NCBI GenBank assembly: GCA_016185255.1
Contig: JACPNY010000066.1
Span: 1 to 42,837, forward strand
Length of the DNA: 42,837 bases
Origin: Pseudomonadota bacterium
GTDB taxonomy: Bacteria > Pseudomonadota > Alphaproteobacteria > UBA9655
Reading direction: 5' to 3'
Shown here: positions 24,107 to 33,082 of the stretch, in pieces
How the letters are laid out: the number at the start of each line of letters is the position of its first letter
How positions within the stretch are numbered: the first letter of the stretch is position 1
Program-made: the position numbers and the translations under genes
Notes under the pieces: generated by a model
What the model saw: the letters and a program-made list of their open reading frames with translations, nothing else
Databases searched by the model: none
What the model was told of the DNA's origin: nothing

Positions 24107-24218
24107 AACCAAAAACGAGTCTCCCTTTTACCAATAGGCATGGTGAGGAAAAGGGCAAATAAGAGTGATCATAACCAACATGGCCACTTCATAAAAATTT
24201 TCAGAAAATTAAGCTTTC

Positions 24219-24245
24219 TTACCTCTCTCCTTGTGGGAGAGGTAA
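24219..24245. repeat. Palindromic repeat, CACCTCTCCC family (copy 2)
   Basis: TTACCTCTC (24219-24227) pairs with GAGAGGTAA (24237-24245). The preceding AT-rich stretch resembles that before copy 1 (2441-2471). The rest of the 24107-24361 spacer holds nothing recognisable. Confidence 0.6.
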
Positions 24246-24361
24246 TTCTTTATACATTGAACCATCACACTTTGGGATTAAGCGCCTAAGAAAAGATTGA
24301 AAGTTTTCATGAGGTGGCCCTCTCATAACCAAAGAGCTTCTCAACAAAAGGACACCCCCCT

Positions 24362-25222
24362 ATGCGCATTTTATCCCCCTATGCTCCTGATGCAGGGTAT
24401 GAACCCGGTTTTGTGGAGTTGAATCATGAAGAAGGACATCTTGAGATTACGCACCCCTCCCTATGTGTTTTACTTGAAGGTTCTCAAATTGTACCAGAAA
24501 CACTTGCTTTACGGTGTGTTTTGCACCCTGTGTCGCTTCTTAACAAAACATCCAAGGTACAGTCGATCTTCGAGGGAGAGGCCCTTGCAGAAACCTTTCT
24601 GTATGATGAAAGCAGTGTTTCCCAGGGGGATGCGAGAAATTCTCAGTGGAGCGGCATTGCTGTGGAATATGTTGGTGTTGGTCAAGGCATTTATCAAGGA
24701 GAAAAGTTTGTTTTTTCTGGGAAAACATTGCCCTTTGGAACAATGGAGGAACAGGCACCTCTCTACCTTAAACCCTTTTGTGTGGAGACCCAATCCTATC
24801 AGGTGCGGACAACAACGTTGGCAGGCGGACAAACGCTTACATCCCCTCCCGGTGTTTTAAATACACGGGTCCTCCGTGGCTATGGAGGGTGCTATCAGCC
24901 GGGTATCCCTTTGGAGCAAATTCAACAAGTTTATTACGCCCTCACCTCCGATTATGACAAAACACGTATCCGTCTTTATACTTCCTCAGCCTTACAAGCC
25001 CAGCATACGCCCCCTCCCCATGGGGGACGGGACTTCAATCAGGAAGTAATGTTTAGCCCCCTCCCGCGAGAAGAAGAATACCTGAGTCTGTCTGGAGCGC
25101 TTGCGGCAGGGTATGCGCGATTTTCTCTGAAAACGGATTATGGAGTTGTTCAGTACTCTTCCTATTTATGTGAGTCCGTACCTGGTCACCCCACTTTTGT
25201 GAGTGTGAGTTTTAGACCATAA
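24362..25222 (+). CDS. Phage tail-associated protein, unknown family
   Basis: A 286-residue, beta-rich protein without signal peptide or membrane segment. It has many Gly/Thr/Tyr and opens with ILSPYAPDAGYEPGFVEL. The middle has ARNSQWSGIAVEYVGVGQG and the end SLKTDYGVVQYSSYLCES. Its place after the large hub-like protein and its composition suggest a tail-tip or fibre component. I do not recognise a family and cannot equate it with GTA g12-g15. A SD is weak (AAAGGACA about 10 bases upstream). Confidence 0.55.
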   Translation: MRILSPYAPDAGYEPGFVELNHEEGHLEITHPSLCVLLEGSQIVPETLALRCVLHPVSLLNKTSKVQSIFEGEALAETFLYDESSVSQGDARNSQWSGIAVEYVGVGQGIYQGEKFVFSGKTLPFGTMEEQAPLYLKPFCVETQSYQVRTTTLAGGQTLTSPPGVLNTRVLRGYGGCYQPGIPLEQIQQVYYALTSDYDKTRIRLYTSSALQAQHTPPPHGGRDFNQEVMFSPLPREEEYLSLSGALAAGYARFSLKTDYGVVQYSSYLCESVPGHPTFVSVSFRP

Positions 25223-25299
25223 TTTTTTTGCTTTTTTCTTTAGGTCGTGATAAGAACGCCACCTTCTAGTTCAGTAGTATTCATGCTAAAGAGGTTAGG

Positions 25300-26313
25300 G
25301 TGTTACTTTTCAAAAAATCATTTTTTCTCCTGTTTTGTCTATTTTCCATTGTTTCTATTGCATCCGCCATGAATCCTGAGGATTCAGACAACGGAAGGTC
25401 TATGACTCATGGATTTCCGCCTGGCACACATCCTATGGAGATTGAGTACCTCGAGAAAGTGGCAGGGGCTGCGCTTGAGGTTCATCCTCAAGAAGATGTC
25501 TTAGATGAACAAGCGCCACCGACTTTTCCTCCTTCTGGTCATGCACCAGTAGGGTTTTTTTTTGGTATGTATCAATGTTACTTGGGGCAAGAAGCCTCCC
25601 TTTTCCCCAGCCCTGATGTTATGAGAGTTCTTGTCAAGTATGGTGCACAGTTAGGGTTAGGCAAAGCCATTTGCCAGGTTCTCCCGATGGCTATAGGGGG
25701 GAGTAAGACGCAGAGGAATAGCGGGATTCCGTCTGAAGAGCTTGAAGCTCGGGCCCTTGCGTTAACTCAATATCCGGATTTTGTAAGAGTTATGAAGTCA
25801 ATTCACAATTCAGGAAGCTTCCCTTATCTCTTAACCCTTGAGGATATATTAAAATATCCTACGGATGAGGTCGGCAAACGAACGCGCGTTATTGGTGAAA
25901 ATCACTTTAAACTCTTTAAAGAGATGCGATTTGAAGGGGATGTGTTTGCGCGAACCTTGTTTAGCCTTCATGAAGGGCAACTTACAGCCCTTGTCTTTGA
26001 AGAGAATGTGAAGACACTTTTTGCTAATTATAAGATGGCCCCGTCCTTCCGTGCAAAGGTCTTAACCCTTCTTTGGATGTGTGACACGCGTGGCCTTTCA
26101 GAGTTGGCGGGATATATGGTGCCGTGGCTTGATGATCTTGGGGATGGGGCAGAAGGACAAGCCCGGTATAGAGAAGTCCTGTGGATTCTGATGCGTGATA
26201 TCTTGCCGCCGTCTCTTAGATTTGGTCGTTTGAAGGATGAGATGGATTTGAATGCGATGAGGTTTAATGAGGCTGTCCGCACGATTGAAGCCAGAAGAAA
26301 GGCCGCCCCCTGA
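25300..26313 (+). CDS. Exported protein, unknown function
   Basis: A 337-residue protein starting at GTG 25300 with AAGAGGTTAGG just before it. The signal peptide (LLFKKSFFLLFCLFSIVSIASA) is cut near residue 23. The mature part is acidic and Pro-rich to about residue 90, then helical with few cysteines and no recognised domain. It looks unlike the phage genes around it. The early acidic MNPEDSDN and PMEIEYLEK stretches weakly recall the frameshifted protein at 13291; this is too weak to claim homology. Confidence 0.65.
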   Translation: MLLFKKSFFLLFCLFSIVSIASAMNPEDSDNGRSMTHGFPPGTHPMEIEYLEKVAGAALEVHPQEDVLDEQAPPTFPPSGHAPVGFFFGMYQCYLGQEASLFPSPDVMRVLVKYGAQLGLGKAICQVLPMAIGGSKTQRNSGIPSEELEARALALTQYPDFVRVMKSIHNSGSFPYLLTLEDILKYPTDEVGKRTRVIGENHFKLFKEMRFEGDVFARTLFSLHEGQLTALVFEENVKTLFANYKMAPSFRAKVLTLLWMCDTRGLSELAGYMVPWLDDLGDGAEGQARYREVLWILMRDILPPSLRFGRLKDEMDLNAMRFNEAVRTIEARRKAAP

Positions 26314-26366
26314 AATTTTTTGTCTGTGTTTTTAACACGTGACGTTTTTTATTTTCTTACCCTTCC

Positions 26367-26513
26367 TTGTCATCCCCGCGCAGGCGGGGATCCAGTAAGA
26401 GTTTGAAATAACTTTTTCAAAATAGGGCTCTTTATTGCATTTTTGCGCTTAATCATTTTTAATAGCAAAAAAACTAACGTTTCTCTGGATCCCCGCCTGC
26501 GCGGGGATGACAA
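26367..26513. repeat. MITE-like element with perfect 29-nt terminal inverted repeats
   Basis: TTGTCATCCCCGCGCAGGCG and the next nine bases (26367-26395) recur exactly, inverted, at 26485-26513, with 89 AT-rich bases between. Each arm also holds its own CCCCGC/GCGGGG hairpin. No coding sequence lies inside. The rest of the 26314-26792 gap shows only AT-rich sequence and purine-rich stretches with no gene seen. Confidence 0.8.
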
Positions 26514-26792
26514 ACATTGGGAAGTTTAGGGAAAATGTGGTAAGCCATATCTCCTGCCAACCTCTGTTTATGTTTACGATATTTTATTGCTCTTTAAAAA
26601 GTATTGCATTCCCTGTGAGGGTGAGGAGGCAAGTTCAGGAGGATGAGAGAGAAATGAGAGAGACATGAATGAGAGAAAAGATAAGTTAAACGCATAGTTT
26701 CAAACATGCCTTTCCTTCCTTGCCAAAAATAGACTTGATGACGATAACGCATTAGCCCCTTCTTCAAAACCCAGCTTAATTGGAGACCCATC

Positions 26793-27308
26793 ATGATTAC
26801 CTATCGCACTGAAAAGGGCGCGCCCTTGAGTATTGACGAAATGGATGGAAATTTTCGAGACATCGAAAGCCGTCTTAAAATCCTTGAAGCGCACCTTGAA
26901 TCGGGAGAAGGAATTGGGAAGATTCTTGTCCAAGGTGCCGCTATGAATATTGTGGGGACCTTTGGAACCGACTTTGGAGTGTTCCCTCTTCCTAAAGCCT
27001 CTCTTAAGCCTCGTGGCCTGTGGGTGGCACAAACACCTTATCAAGAGCTGGATTTGGTTGTGCAGAACCATGGAGTTTATTGCTGTTCACAAGATCATCT
27101 AAGTACTCTCTGGGAGCAAGACGTTCATGCATGGCAAGAAATTTTAACATTTCCAACGCCCACTCCCCTGATTCTTTACGAAAGAGCGACCTTGCCTGTG
27201 CAGGAGGAGAGAGGGAAACAGGCACTTTTAATCGATGAACACGGAATCACTCTTATCTTTTTCGATGGAAAAAAATGGCAACGTCTCATGAAAGGAGAAG
27301 ATTTATGA
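26793..27308 (+). CDS. Phage-cluster protein, unknown family (tail/fibre-associated)
   Basis: A 171-residue protein that begins ITYRTEKGAPLSIDEMDGNF, a pattern seen at the start of many phage tail-fibre and spike proteins (the ID-x-MD-x-NF motif). A short coiled coil follows (RDIESRLKILEAHLES), then a beta-rich C-terminus. It ends by overlapping the hydrolase gene by 4 bases (ATGA), so the two are translated together. A GGAG lies 9 bases before ATG 26793. Confidence 0.65.
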   Translation: MITYRTEKGAPLSIDEMDGNFRDIESRLKILEAHLESGEGIGKILVQGAAMNIVGTFGTDFGVFPLPKASLKPRGLWVAQTPYQELDLVVQNHGVYCCSQDHLSTLWEQDVHAWQEILTFPTPTPLILYERATLPVQEERGKQALLIDEHGITLIFFDGKKWQRLMKGEDL

Positions 27309-27718
27309 CAGACCATGACTACGACATTATGGCCCGGACCCTCTATGGGGAAGCGCGAGGCGAGTACACCAAATCTGGAATTGCCTCTCTGATAGCAGTT
27401 GGCAATGTGATTGTTAATCGTTTTAAAGGACATAAAAAATATGGCAAAACTTTAACAGAAGTGTGTTTGAAACCTCGCCAGTTTTCTTGCTGGAATGAGG
27501 AAGATCCCAACCGTTCTCTTGTCCAAGAGGAAGATCTTGAAAGGGATCCTCTCTTTAGGGTTGCATGCCAAGTGGCCAAAAAAGTAGCTCTTGGCCTATG
27601 GCCTGATTTAACACGCGGGGGTGACCATTATCATGCGGCCACGTGTAAGCCTTATTGGGCGCGCCTCGACAAGATGCGGATGCGCTTGGGGAACCATGTT
27701 TTTTATAAGCTTGATTAG
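27305..27718 (+). CDS. SleB-like cell wall hydrolase (phage/GTA endolysin)
   Basis: A 137-residue Hydrolase_2 (SleB-type) domain without signal peptide. The family's opening block IMARTLYGEARGEY (about 8-21) carries the catalytic Glu, and NVIVNR, QFSCWNEEDPN, GGDHYHA and WARL follow in order. SleB-like proteins cleave peptidoglycan glycan strands; with the holin gene 459 bases downstream it would release particles. ATG 27305 overlaps the preceding stop by 4 bases; the earlier in-frame start (27275) would overlap the previous gene more and lacks support. Confidence 0.88.
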   Translation: MTDHDYDIMARTLYGEARGEYTKSGIASLIAVGNVIVNRFKGHKKYGKTLTEVCLKPRQFSCWNEEDPNRSLVQEEDLERDPLFRVACQVAKKVALGLWPDLTRGGDHYHAATCKPYWARLDKMRMRLGNHVFYKLD

Positions 27719-27724
27719 GCGTTT

Positions 27725-27755
27725 GGGGACTCGCTTTTTACATTCAGGAGTCCCC
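27725..27755. terminator. Hairpin between convergent genes
   Basis: GGGGACTC (27725-27732) pairs with GAGTCCCC (27748-27755) around a 15-nt loop. It lies between the hydrolase stop and the end of the antisense small gene, suiting a shared terminator. Confidence 0.55.
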
Positions 27756-27765
27756 CATAAATTTA

Positions 27766-28014
27766 CTATTTTTTAGCTTTGGAAGTTGGCGTTCCTAGAC
27801 AAGCCGTCACGCAACCATTCAAAGCAGTTGCACCTTGGGTCATACATGGCGAAAATGCGGGATCTGTTGGTGTTATGGTAGAGCAGAAAGCAACCCAAGA
27901 AGCGTTCATTATGGCGCACCCGTCGCTGCAAGTAGGAACTGGTTGTGCCTCAATGCCACTTGTTCCTGCGATGAATGCGATTGTGGCTAGCATTGGGAGA
28001 AATGTCTTAGTCAT
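27766..28014 (-). CDS. Small exported protein with six cysteines
   Basis: An 82-residue protein with a signal peptide (MTKTFLPMLATIAFIAGTSGIEA). The mature chain has six cysteines spaced as C-x3-C-x10-C-x12-C-x10-C-x3-C, a symmetric pattern suited to a small disulfide-bonded helical hairpin fold (CX3C pairs, as in some CHCH-like proteins). GGAAAATAACC precedes ATG 28014. It sits antisense between hydrolase and holin genes. Confidence 0.7.
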   Translation of the reverse strand: MTKTFLPMLATIAFIAGTSGIEAQPVPTCSDGCAIMNASWVAFCSTITPTDPAFSPCMTQGATALNGCVTACLGTPTSKAKK

Positions 28015-28108
28015 GGTTATTTTCCTTTGTGTTGGTTTTGAGACGAATAATCTACACTTCTCTAAGAGAAAGATGCCTCGCCTTTGTTAAGACTATGTAG
28101 AACATTTC

Positions 28109-28123
28109 TTAAGATTTCGTTAA
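28109..28123. promoter_or_regulatory. TTAA-N7-TTAA motif upstream of the holin-like gene
   Basis: TTAA at 28109-28112 and 28120-28123, seven bases apart: the CtrA consensus. It is 54 bases before the holin start. In Rhodobacter capsulatus phosphorylated CtrA is needed for GTA lytic release, so the place is meaningful if the site is real. Confidence 0.4.
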
Positions 28124-28176
28124 TACGCACTGATAAGACCAACCCTATCGCACCCACTGAACTGGAGGGTTTTTTT

Positions 28177-28716
28177 ATGTCTTTTCCTTTGTTTACCCTC
28201 GCTCATGCTCTCACCGAAGTCGTTCCTTTGATAGGACGGTGGATTAATGGCGAGCAAGGTGAAAAAACGGCCCACAAGGTTGTGGATATTGCTCAAACGG
28301 TCACAGGCACAAAAGACGCGTCCCAGATTCTGCCCACCTTAAAGGCGGATCCTCAGTTGCTTATTCAATTTCAACAAGAGATTCTGAAGTTGGATCAGGA
28401 GCTGGAGAGGGGCGAGCATAAGGATCGTGAAAGTGCGCGCTTGCGCGATATGGCGCTCGCTCAAGCAGGTCGTAGCAATTTGCGAGCAGATATTATGGTA
28501 GTATCAGCAGCCCTCGGCCTCGTTTCCTGCTTGATTACCATTACTCTTTATCGGACGAGCCTTCCGGGGGAGGCTGTTGGGATTATTTCAACCATTGCGG
28601 GGATTTTTGGGTCGTGCCTTAAGGATGCCTATGCTTTTGAATTTGGGTCATCCCGAGGCAGCAAACTTAAGGATGGCAAGCTTTCCGCATTATTTTTGGC
28701 GAAAGGGGGGAGTTAG
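28177..28716 (+). CDS. Holin-like protein of phage/GTA type
   Basis: A 179-residue protein. A soluble helical N-terminal part (about 1-105) is followed by two hydrophobic segments (about 108-130 and 135-155) and a short charged tail, the layout of the GTA/DUF3154-type 3TM holins. Such holins let the endolysin cross the membrane at a set time. ATG 28177 follows ACTGGAGGG and is preferred to the TTG at 28084, which would add 31 residues without a good site. Its stop overlaps the convergent rpmB stop by 4 bases, so the phage cluster ends exactly on a ribosomal gene. Confidence 0.7.
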   Translation: MSFPLFTLAHALTEVVPLIGRWINGEQGEKTAHKVVDIAQTVTGTKDASQILPTLKADPQLLIQFQQEILKLDQELERGEHKDRESARLRDMALAQAGRSNLRADIMVVSAALGLVSCLITITLYRTSLPGEAVGIISTIAGIFGSCLKDAYAFEFGSSRGSKLKDGKLSALFLAKGGS

Positions 28717-29024
28717 TGCTGATGCCCATCTTCGTGATCATGACCGCAGCAGCTCTTTTCCATTTGGCGCTTTAAGCGCCGCGCTGCGGCCGTAAGCTTA
28801 CGATCAGCGGTTGTTTTTAAAAAGGCGTCAATCCCCCCGTTTTTCTCAACCGTCCGAAGGCCTGCCGTAGAAACACGTAGGCGCACCTTTGTATTGAGTG
28901 TATCGCTTGAAAAGGAAGCTTGTTGCAGATTCGGTGCAAAGGTTCGCCGTGATTTATTGTTAGCATGAGAGACGTTATTTCCACTCATTACTTTTTTGCC
29001 TGTAATGTCACATTCTCGTGCCAT
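28713..29024 (-). CDS. rpmB: 50S ribosomal protein L28 with His/Cys-rich tail
   Basis: A full L28, a structural protein of the large ribosomal subunit. The usual [23 protein letters not shown] and [16 protein letters not shown] blocks are present. The chain ends in an added [13 protein letters not shown] (residues 91-103), with two cysteines and four histidines, which looks like a metal-binding tail. ATG 29024 has GGAAAGA upstream. Confidence 0.95.
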   Translation of the reverse strand: MARECDITGKKVMSGNNVSHANNKSRRTFAPNLQQASFSSDTLNTKVRLRVSTAGLRTVEKNGGIDAFLKTTADRKLTAAARRLKRQMEKSCCGHDHEDGHQH

Positions 29025-29057
29025 GATATCTTTCCTCTTTATCTACAAAACATCTCT

Positions 29058-29753
29058 TCATTTAAGTGACATTTTGAAAAAGGTCTCCTCCCCACTTTGA
29101 AATATAAGAGTTTTCTCACGGATCACGGCAGCTCCATCGCCTTGACTTAAGGTTTGCCCATTTAGGACCACATTGCCGCTCGCCATCTGTACCCACGCCA
29201 TGCGGTTTTCTTCTAGTTCATAGGTGAAGGACTGATCAGTTTCCAAATCAAGGACATAAAGTGAAACATCCTGATGGATGATGAGGCTCCCTTTGTGGCC
29301 CTCCCGAGAGGCAAGAAGAGTCAACTTTCCCATTCCTCTTTCCTTAGTAAAATTCTTCTGTTCGTATGAGGGAGGGAGGCCTTCTTTTTCAGGGAGAATC
29401 CAAATTTGGAGAAGATGCAGCATCTCGTCTCGTGAGAGGTTATGCTCACTGTGGGAGATGCCTGTTCCGGCTGACATACGTTGGACGTCTCCTGCGAGGA
29501 TGTTTGATCCATTCCCAAGGGTATCCTTATGCTTCAACGTACCGCTCAAGACGTAGGTCAGAATTTCCATATTGCGATGAGGATGGAGTCCAAAGCCAGA
29601 TTCAGGTTTTACTTTATCCTCGTTAATAACTCTGAGGACCCCAAATCCCATGTGAGCGGGATCATAATATTCGCCGAAGCTAAAGCTATGTTTGCTATCA
29701 AGCCAGAAAAACTCAGTTGTGCCGCGATCTTTTGATTTGCGAAGTTTTAACAT
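29058..29753 (-). CDS. Pirin-family bicupin protein (YhaK/YhhW-like)
   Basis: A 231-residue pirin. The N-terminal cupin holds the metal-binding set in GFGLHPHRNMEILTYVLSG (two His and Glu), with the next His in GTGISHSEHN. The C-terminal half is a degenerate second cupin. Bacterial relatives such as YhhW have quercetin-dioxygenase activity in vitro; the physiological role is unclear. ATG 29753 with AAAGGA upstream fits better than the start at 29786. Confidence 0.88.
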   Translation of the reverse strand: MLKLRKSKDRGTTEFFWLDSKHSFSFGEYYDPAHMGFGVLRVINEDKVKPESGFGLHPHRNMEILTYVLSGTLKHKDTLGNGSNILAGDVQRMSAGTGISHSEHNLSRDEMLHLLQIWILPEKEGLPPSYEQKNFTKERGMGKLTLLASREGHKGSLIIHQDVSLYVLDLETDQSFTYELEENRMAWVQMASGNVVLNGQTLSQGDGAAVIREKTLIFQSGEETFFKMSLK

Positions 29754-29818
29754 AGGAGGTTCCTTTAGTTTGAGGGAGATGTGCACCTCATTATAAGTTA
29801 TGTCTCTTAATTTTATCT

Positions 29819-30466
29819 TTATTTGACGCTCTTAAGGATCTTTGCAGCTTGAGTGAGAAAACTTATTACTTCCTCATCGGAGACTTGCATAAAGTTCTGA
29901 TAAAAAGAGCCCACTGCATAAAAAGGAGAGGGTGTTTCTAAGCAAACAACTTTATCAACTAACTTTTTCAACGTCCTTACCGTCTGAGCGGGCCCCACAG
30001 GGACGGCCAAAATAACTTTAGCGGGGTTTAATTTCTTCACGGATTCAATGGCAGCACGGGTGGTGATCCCTGTGGCAAGCCCATCATCAATAAGGATAAC
30101 AGTTCTTCCCGTAAGGGCTGGAAAGGCTTGATCTTGGCGATAAAGGTGAAGGCGCCGATTCATTTCTTGGATTTCTTGGTCAACAATGTGTTTCATGCTG
30201 GCAGGCTTGATGTCGAGGATATGAAGGGACACCTCATCAAGCATTTGAACGCCGGGCGCAACCGCTCCTACCCCAAGTTCAGAATTCCAGGGAGCTCCTA
30301 CTTTTCGAACCACAAGAACATCGAGGGGGGCCTTAAGCGTTTTAGCCACCTCAAATCCAACGGGGACCCCTCCCCGAGGTAAAGCAAGGATGAGGGGATT
30401 TTCAGCTTGATAGGGTTTCAGCTTTTGAGCGAGCTTTTGTCCTGCTTCCTGTCGATCCTGAAACAC
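29819..30466 (-). CDS. Phosphoribosyltransferase-domain protein
   Basis: A 215-residue type I PRTase. ILALPRGGVPVGFEVA opens the fold (about 28-43), and the PRPP-binding loop VILIDDGLATGITTRAA (about 124-140) has the two acidic residues and the Thr/Gly needed. Proteins of this kind are often of unknown substrate. It starts at GTG 30466 with AAAGGA upstream; no in-frame ATG is near. It faces cckA divergently. Confidence 0.85.
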   Translation of the reverse strand: MFQDRQEAGQKLAQKLKPYQAENPLILALPRGGVPVGFEVAKTLKAPLDVLVVRKVGAPWNSELGVGAVAPGVQMLDEVSLHILDIKPASMKHIVDQEIQEMNRRLHLYRQDQAFPALTGRTVILIDDGLATGITTRAAIESVKKLNPAKVILAVPVGPAQTVRTLKKLVDKVVCLETPSPFYAVGSFYQNFMQVSDEEVISFLTQAAKILKSVK

Positions 30467-30572
30467 GGGTTTCTTAATCCTTTCTGGTTAATTAATTATA
30501 CAAAATCTTTTCATTTGACTTCGTCGAATAATTTATGGACAGTAATTAACAACATTAAAAGATACAAAAATT

Positions 30573-33032
30573 ATGTTACAGGAAAGGCTACAAACTTACT
30601 TAAAAAATCTTTTGGCAACTCCTTCTCAATTTCAAAGATTAGGACTTGCGTGGGCTCTCTGTATCATAAATATCGCCCTTATTATTCTTTTAGGGGGGGG
30701 CATGATGATGCTCTCTGGGCAGCGTGAATTTCTCCTTGTTACTCTTATTATGGTGGGATGTGCTGGAGGCATGATCTTTTTTTTACTTATTAAGCTAGAG
30801 CGCTTGAATTTTACAACTAAAAAGCAACAAATCCAAGCAGCGGCTTATGAAAACGTTCTCGTCCCCCTTCTTGTTCTGACACCTGACTTTCACTTTTCTT
30901 ATGGCAATAAGAAAGCGGAGGAAGAGTGTTGGTGGGCGAGTAGTCTTCTTATGTTAAAAAATGCAGTTGTTTCTGACGAAAGTAAGGCGGCCCTTACCCG
31001 CCTTCTTGATAGTATTTCCCACAAAGGAGAGGAAGTTGAAACGCTTCATCTTCATAGAGAAGATAAAAAAGAACTGTGGCGCATTAACACTTTTCCTTTA
31101 GGAAAACAGGCTTTGTGGGAGTGTCATAATATGAGTCATGAAAAAGACGAAGAATCCACATATCTTTCTCAAATCAACACGCTTACGCTTCTTATGGATG
31201 CTGCGACTGAAGGAGTTTTTTCTCTCAATGAGAAGGGGATCTTTTTGTTTTGTAATGAAAAATTTGCAAAGTGGTTGGGATATGAAAGAAAAGAGATTGT
31301 GGGATCTTCTTTTTCAAAGCTACTGGCTAAATCTCGTACTCAAGATTCTGTGAAGCCTTTCGAGATTCAAGGGAAGTGTGATTTTATTACCGCGTCATCT
31401 CGGATCAAAAGTGCCTTTCTCGAACAAACGCAAATTCCCTACAATAAGGGGCTGATAACCTACTCCCTCGTTCATCTACAGGCTCCTTTTGCGAATCAGA
31501 GTGATTTAAGAAAAGTTCTGGATATGAGCCCTTTGCCGGTGGTGTGCTTAGATGAGACGGAGTTAATCCAAGATTCAAACGTCCTTTTTCGGGAACAATT
31601 TTGGCCAAAGGGCACACCCCTTCGCGGGGCTTCCTTTTTGGATCTTGTGGCTGATTTCCAGAAAGAAGATGTGAAAAATGCTCTCCATGCCTTTTTAAAT
31701 GGAAAAGATGAGGGAACTCCTCTTGAAATTTATTTTAAAGATGCGCGTGAGTCCATTGTTTCTGCTTATTTTGCAGCTCTTCCTCTCAAAGATCAAAAAG
31801 GTCTTTTTATTCAACTTCATGACATTACTGAGCAAAAGCGTTTTGAAAGTCAGCTGGTTCAGTCCCAAAAAATGCAAGCTGTGGGACAACTTGCAGGGGG
31901 CATTGCCCATGACTTTAATAATCTTTTAACGGCCATGATTGGCTTTTGTGATCTTTTATTACTTCGGCATACGCCGGGAGATCAATCCTTTACGGATGTC
32001 ATGCAAATTAAACAAAACGCCAACAGAGCGGCTAACCTTGTGCGGCAACTCTTAGCGTTTTCTCGTCAACAAACTCTCCAGCCAAAAGTGCTTGATATTA
32101 CGGAATGCCTTGCGGAGCTCTCGGCTCTGTTGCGCCGTCTTATTGGTTCTAATATTGAGCTTAAGATGAAACACGCGCGTGAGTTGGGGCTTGTTCTTGT
32201 GGACCAAGGTCAATTTGAACAAGTGATTATCAATATGGCAGTAAATGCCCGGGATGCGATGGAGGGCGGGGGCACGATTTCTCTAACCACTCAGAATTAT
32301 GAGCTTAAAAAAGCTAAGCGTTATGGGCATGATGTGATTCCCCCAGGAACCTATGTTCTTGTTGAAATTGCGGATACAGGGGTGGGTATTAAGCCTGAAA
32401 TCATTGATCGTATTTTTGATCCTTTCTTTTCTACAAAAGAAGTGGGATCTGGCACGGGGCTTGGTCTTTCCACTGTTTATGGGATTGTTAAGCAAACAGG
32501 TGGTTTCATTCATGTGGACTCAAAGGTAGGTGAAGGCACAACCTTTAGTATTTACTTGCCTCGGTATGCGTCTGAAGACAACAAGGCGCCTGAGCCTCTT
32601 ACAAAAGAAAAAGCACCTCCCCAAGACTTAACAGGATCCAGCACTATTTTGCTGGTGGAGGATGAAGATGCGGTTCGACTGTTTAGTGCACGCGCCTTGC
32701 GGAGCAAGGGATACAAAGTGATCGAAGCGATTAATGGAAGTGAAGCCCTTGAATTTATGAAGTTAAACGAAGAAAAAATAGATCTTATCATTTCTGATGT
32801 GGTTATGCCCCAAATGGATGGTCCAACTTTTATTAATGAAATGAATCAATTAGAATCTAATCCTAAGGTTCTTTTTATCTCAGGCTATACGGAAGATACC
32901 TTTCAAAAACAACTTAAAGATAACGAAACTAAAATTCATTTTCTCGCAAAGCCCTTTAGCTTGAGCGACCTTGCCATTCGCGTCAAAGAGATTCTTGATG
33001 AAGAGAGCCCGTCTTTAAAGAGTGTCGGCTAG
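30573..33032 (+). CDS. cckA: Hybrid sensor histidine kinase CckA
   Basis: An 819-residue CckA, head of the CckA-ChpT-CtrA phosphorelay of alphaproteobacteria. Two membrane spans (about 24-46 and 52-72) are followed by PAS-like regions (about 200-300 and 320-430). HisKA carries His446 in [15 protein letters not shown], and HATPase has [10 protein letters not shown] (N box) and ADTGVGI plus [13 protein letters not shown] (G boxes). The receiver domain has [10 protein letters not shown], Asp742 in [12 protein letters not shown] and Lys in FLAKPF. All catalytic residues are present. CckA phosphorylates ChpT, which passes phosphate to CtrA or CpdR. No clear ribosome site precedes ATG 30573. Confidence 0.93.
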   Translation: MLQERLQTYLKNLLATPSQFQRLGLAWALCIINIALIILLGGGMMMLSGQREFLLVTLIMVGCAGGMIFFLLIKLERLNFTTKKQQIQAAAYENVLVPLLVLTPDFHFSYGNKKAEEECWWASSLLMLKNAVVSDESKAALTRLLDSISHKGEEVETLHLHREDKKELWRINTFPLGKQALWECHNMSHEKDEESTYLSQINTLTLLMDAATEGVFSLNEKGIFLFCNEKFAKWLGYERKEIVGSSFSKLLAKSRTQDSVKPFEIQGKCDFITASSRIKSAFLEQTQIPYNKGLITYSLVHLQAPFANQSDLRKVLDMSPLPVVCLDETELIQDSNVLFREQFWPKGTPLRGASFLDLVADFQKEDVKNALHAFLNGKDEGTPLEIYFKDARESIVSAYFAALPLKDQKGLFIQLHDITEQKRFESQLVQSQKMQAVGQLAGGIAHDFNNLLTAMIGFCDLLLLRHTPGDQSFTDVMQIKQNANRAANLVRQLLAFSRQQTLQPKVLDITECLAELSALLRRLIGSNIELKMKHARELGLVLVDQGQFEQVIINMAVNARDAMEGGGTISLTTQNYELKKAKRYGHDVIPPGTYVLVEIADTGVGIKPEIIDRIFDPFFSTKEVGSGTGLGLSTVYGIVKQTGGFIHVDSKVGEGTTFSIYLPRYASEDNKAPEPLTKEKAPPQDLTGSSTILLVEDEDAVRLFSARALRSKGYKVIEAINGSEALEFMKLNEEKIDLIISDVVMPQMDGPTFINEMNQLESNPKVLFISGYTEDTFQKQLKDNETKIHFLAKPFSLSDLAIRVKEILDEESPSLKSVG

Positions 33033-33049
33033 AGCCATGATTCAAGGTA

Positions 33050-33082
33050 GCAGTGCCTTATCTCCTATTGAGATAAGACTGC
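33050..33082. terminator. Hairpin between cckA and the convergent gene
   Basis: CTTATCTC (33057-33064) pairs with GAGATAAG (33070-33077). The stem is lengthened by GCAGT/ACTGC, with a short bulge. The stop codon of the minus-strand gene lies in the loop. It probably ends both transcripts. Confidence 0.55.

Noticed and set aside
30541..30572. CtrA site upstream of cckA
   Set aside because: The two TTAA boxes there are five bases apart, not seven.
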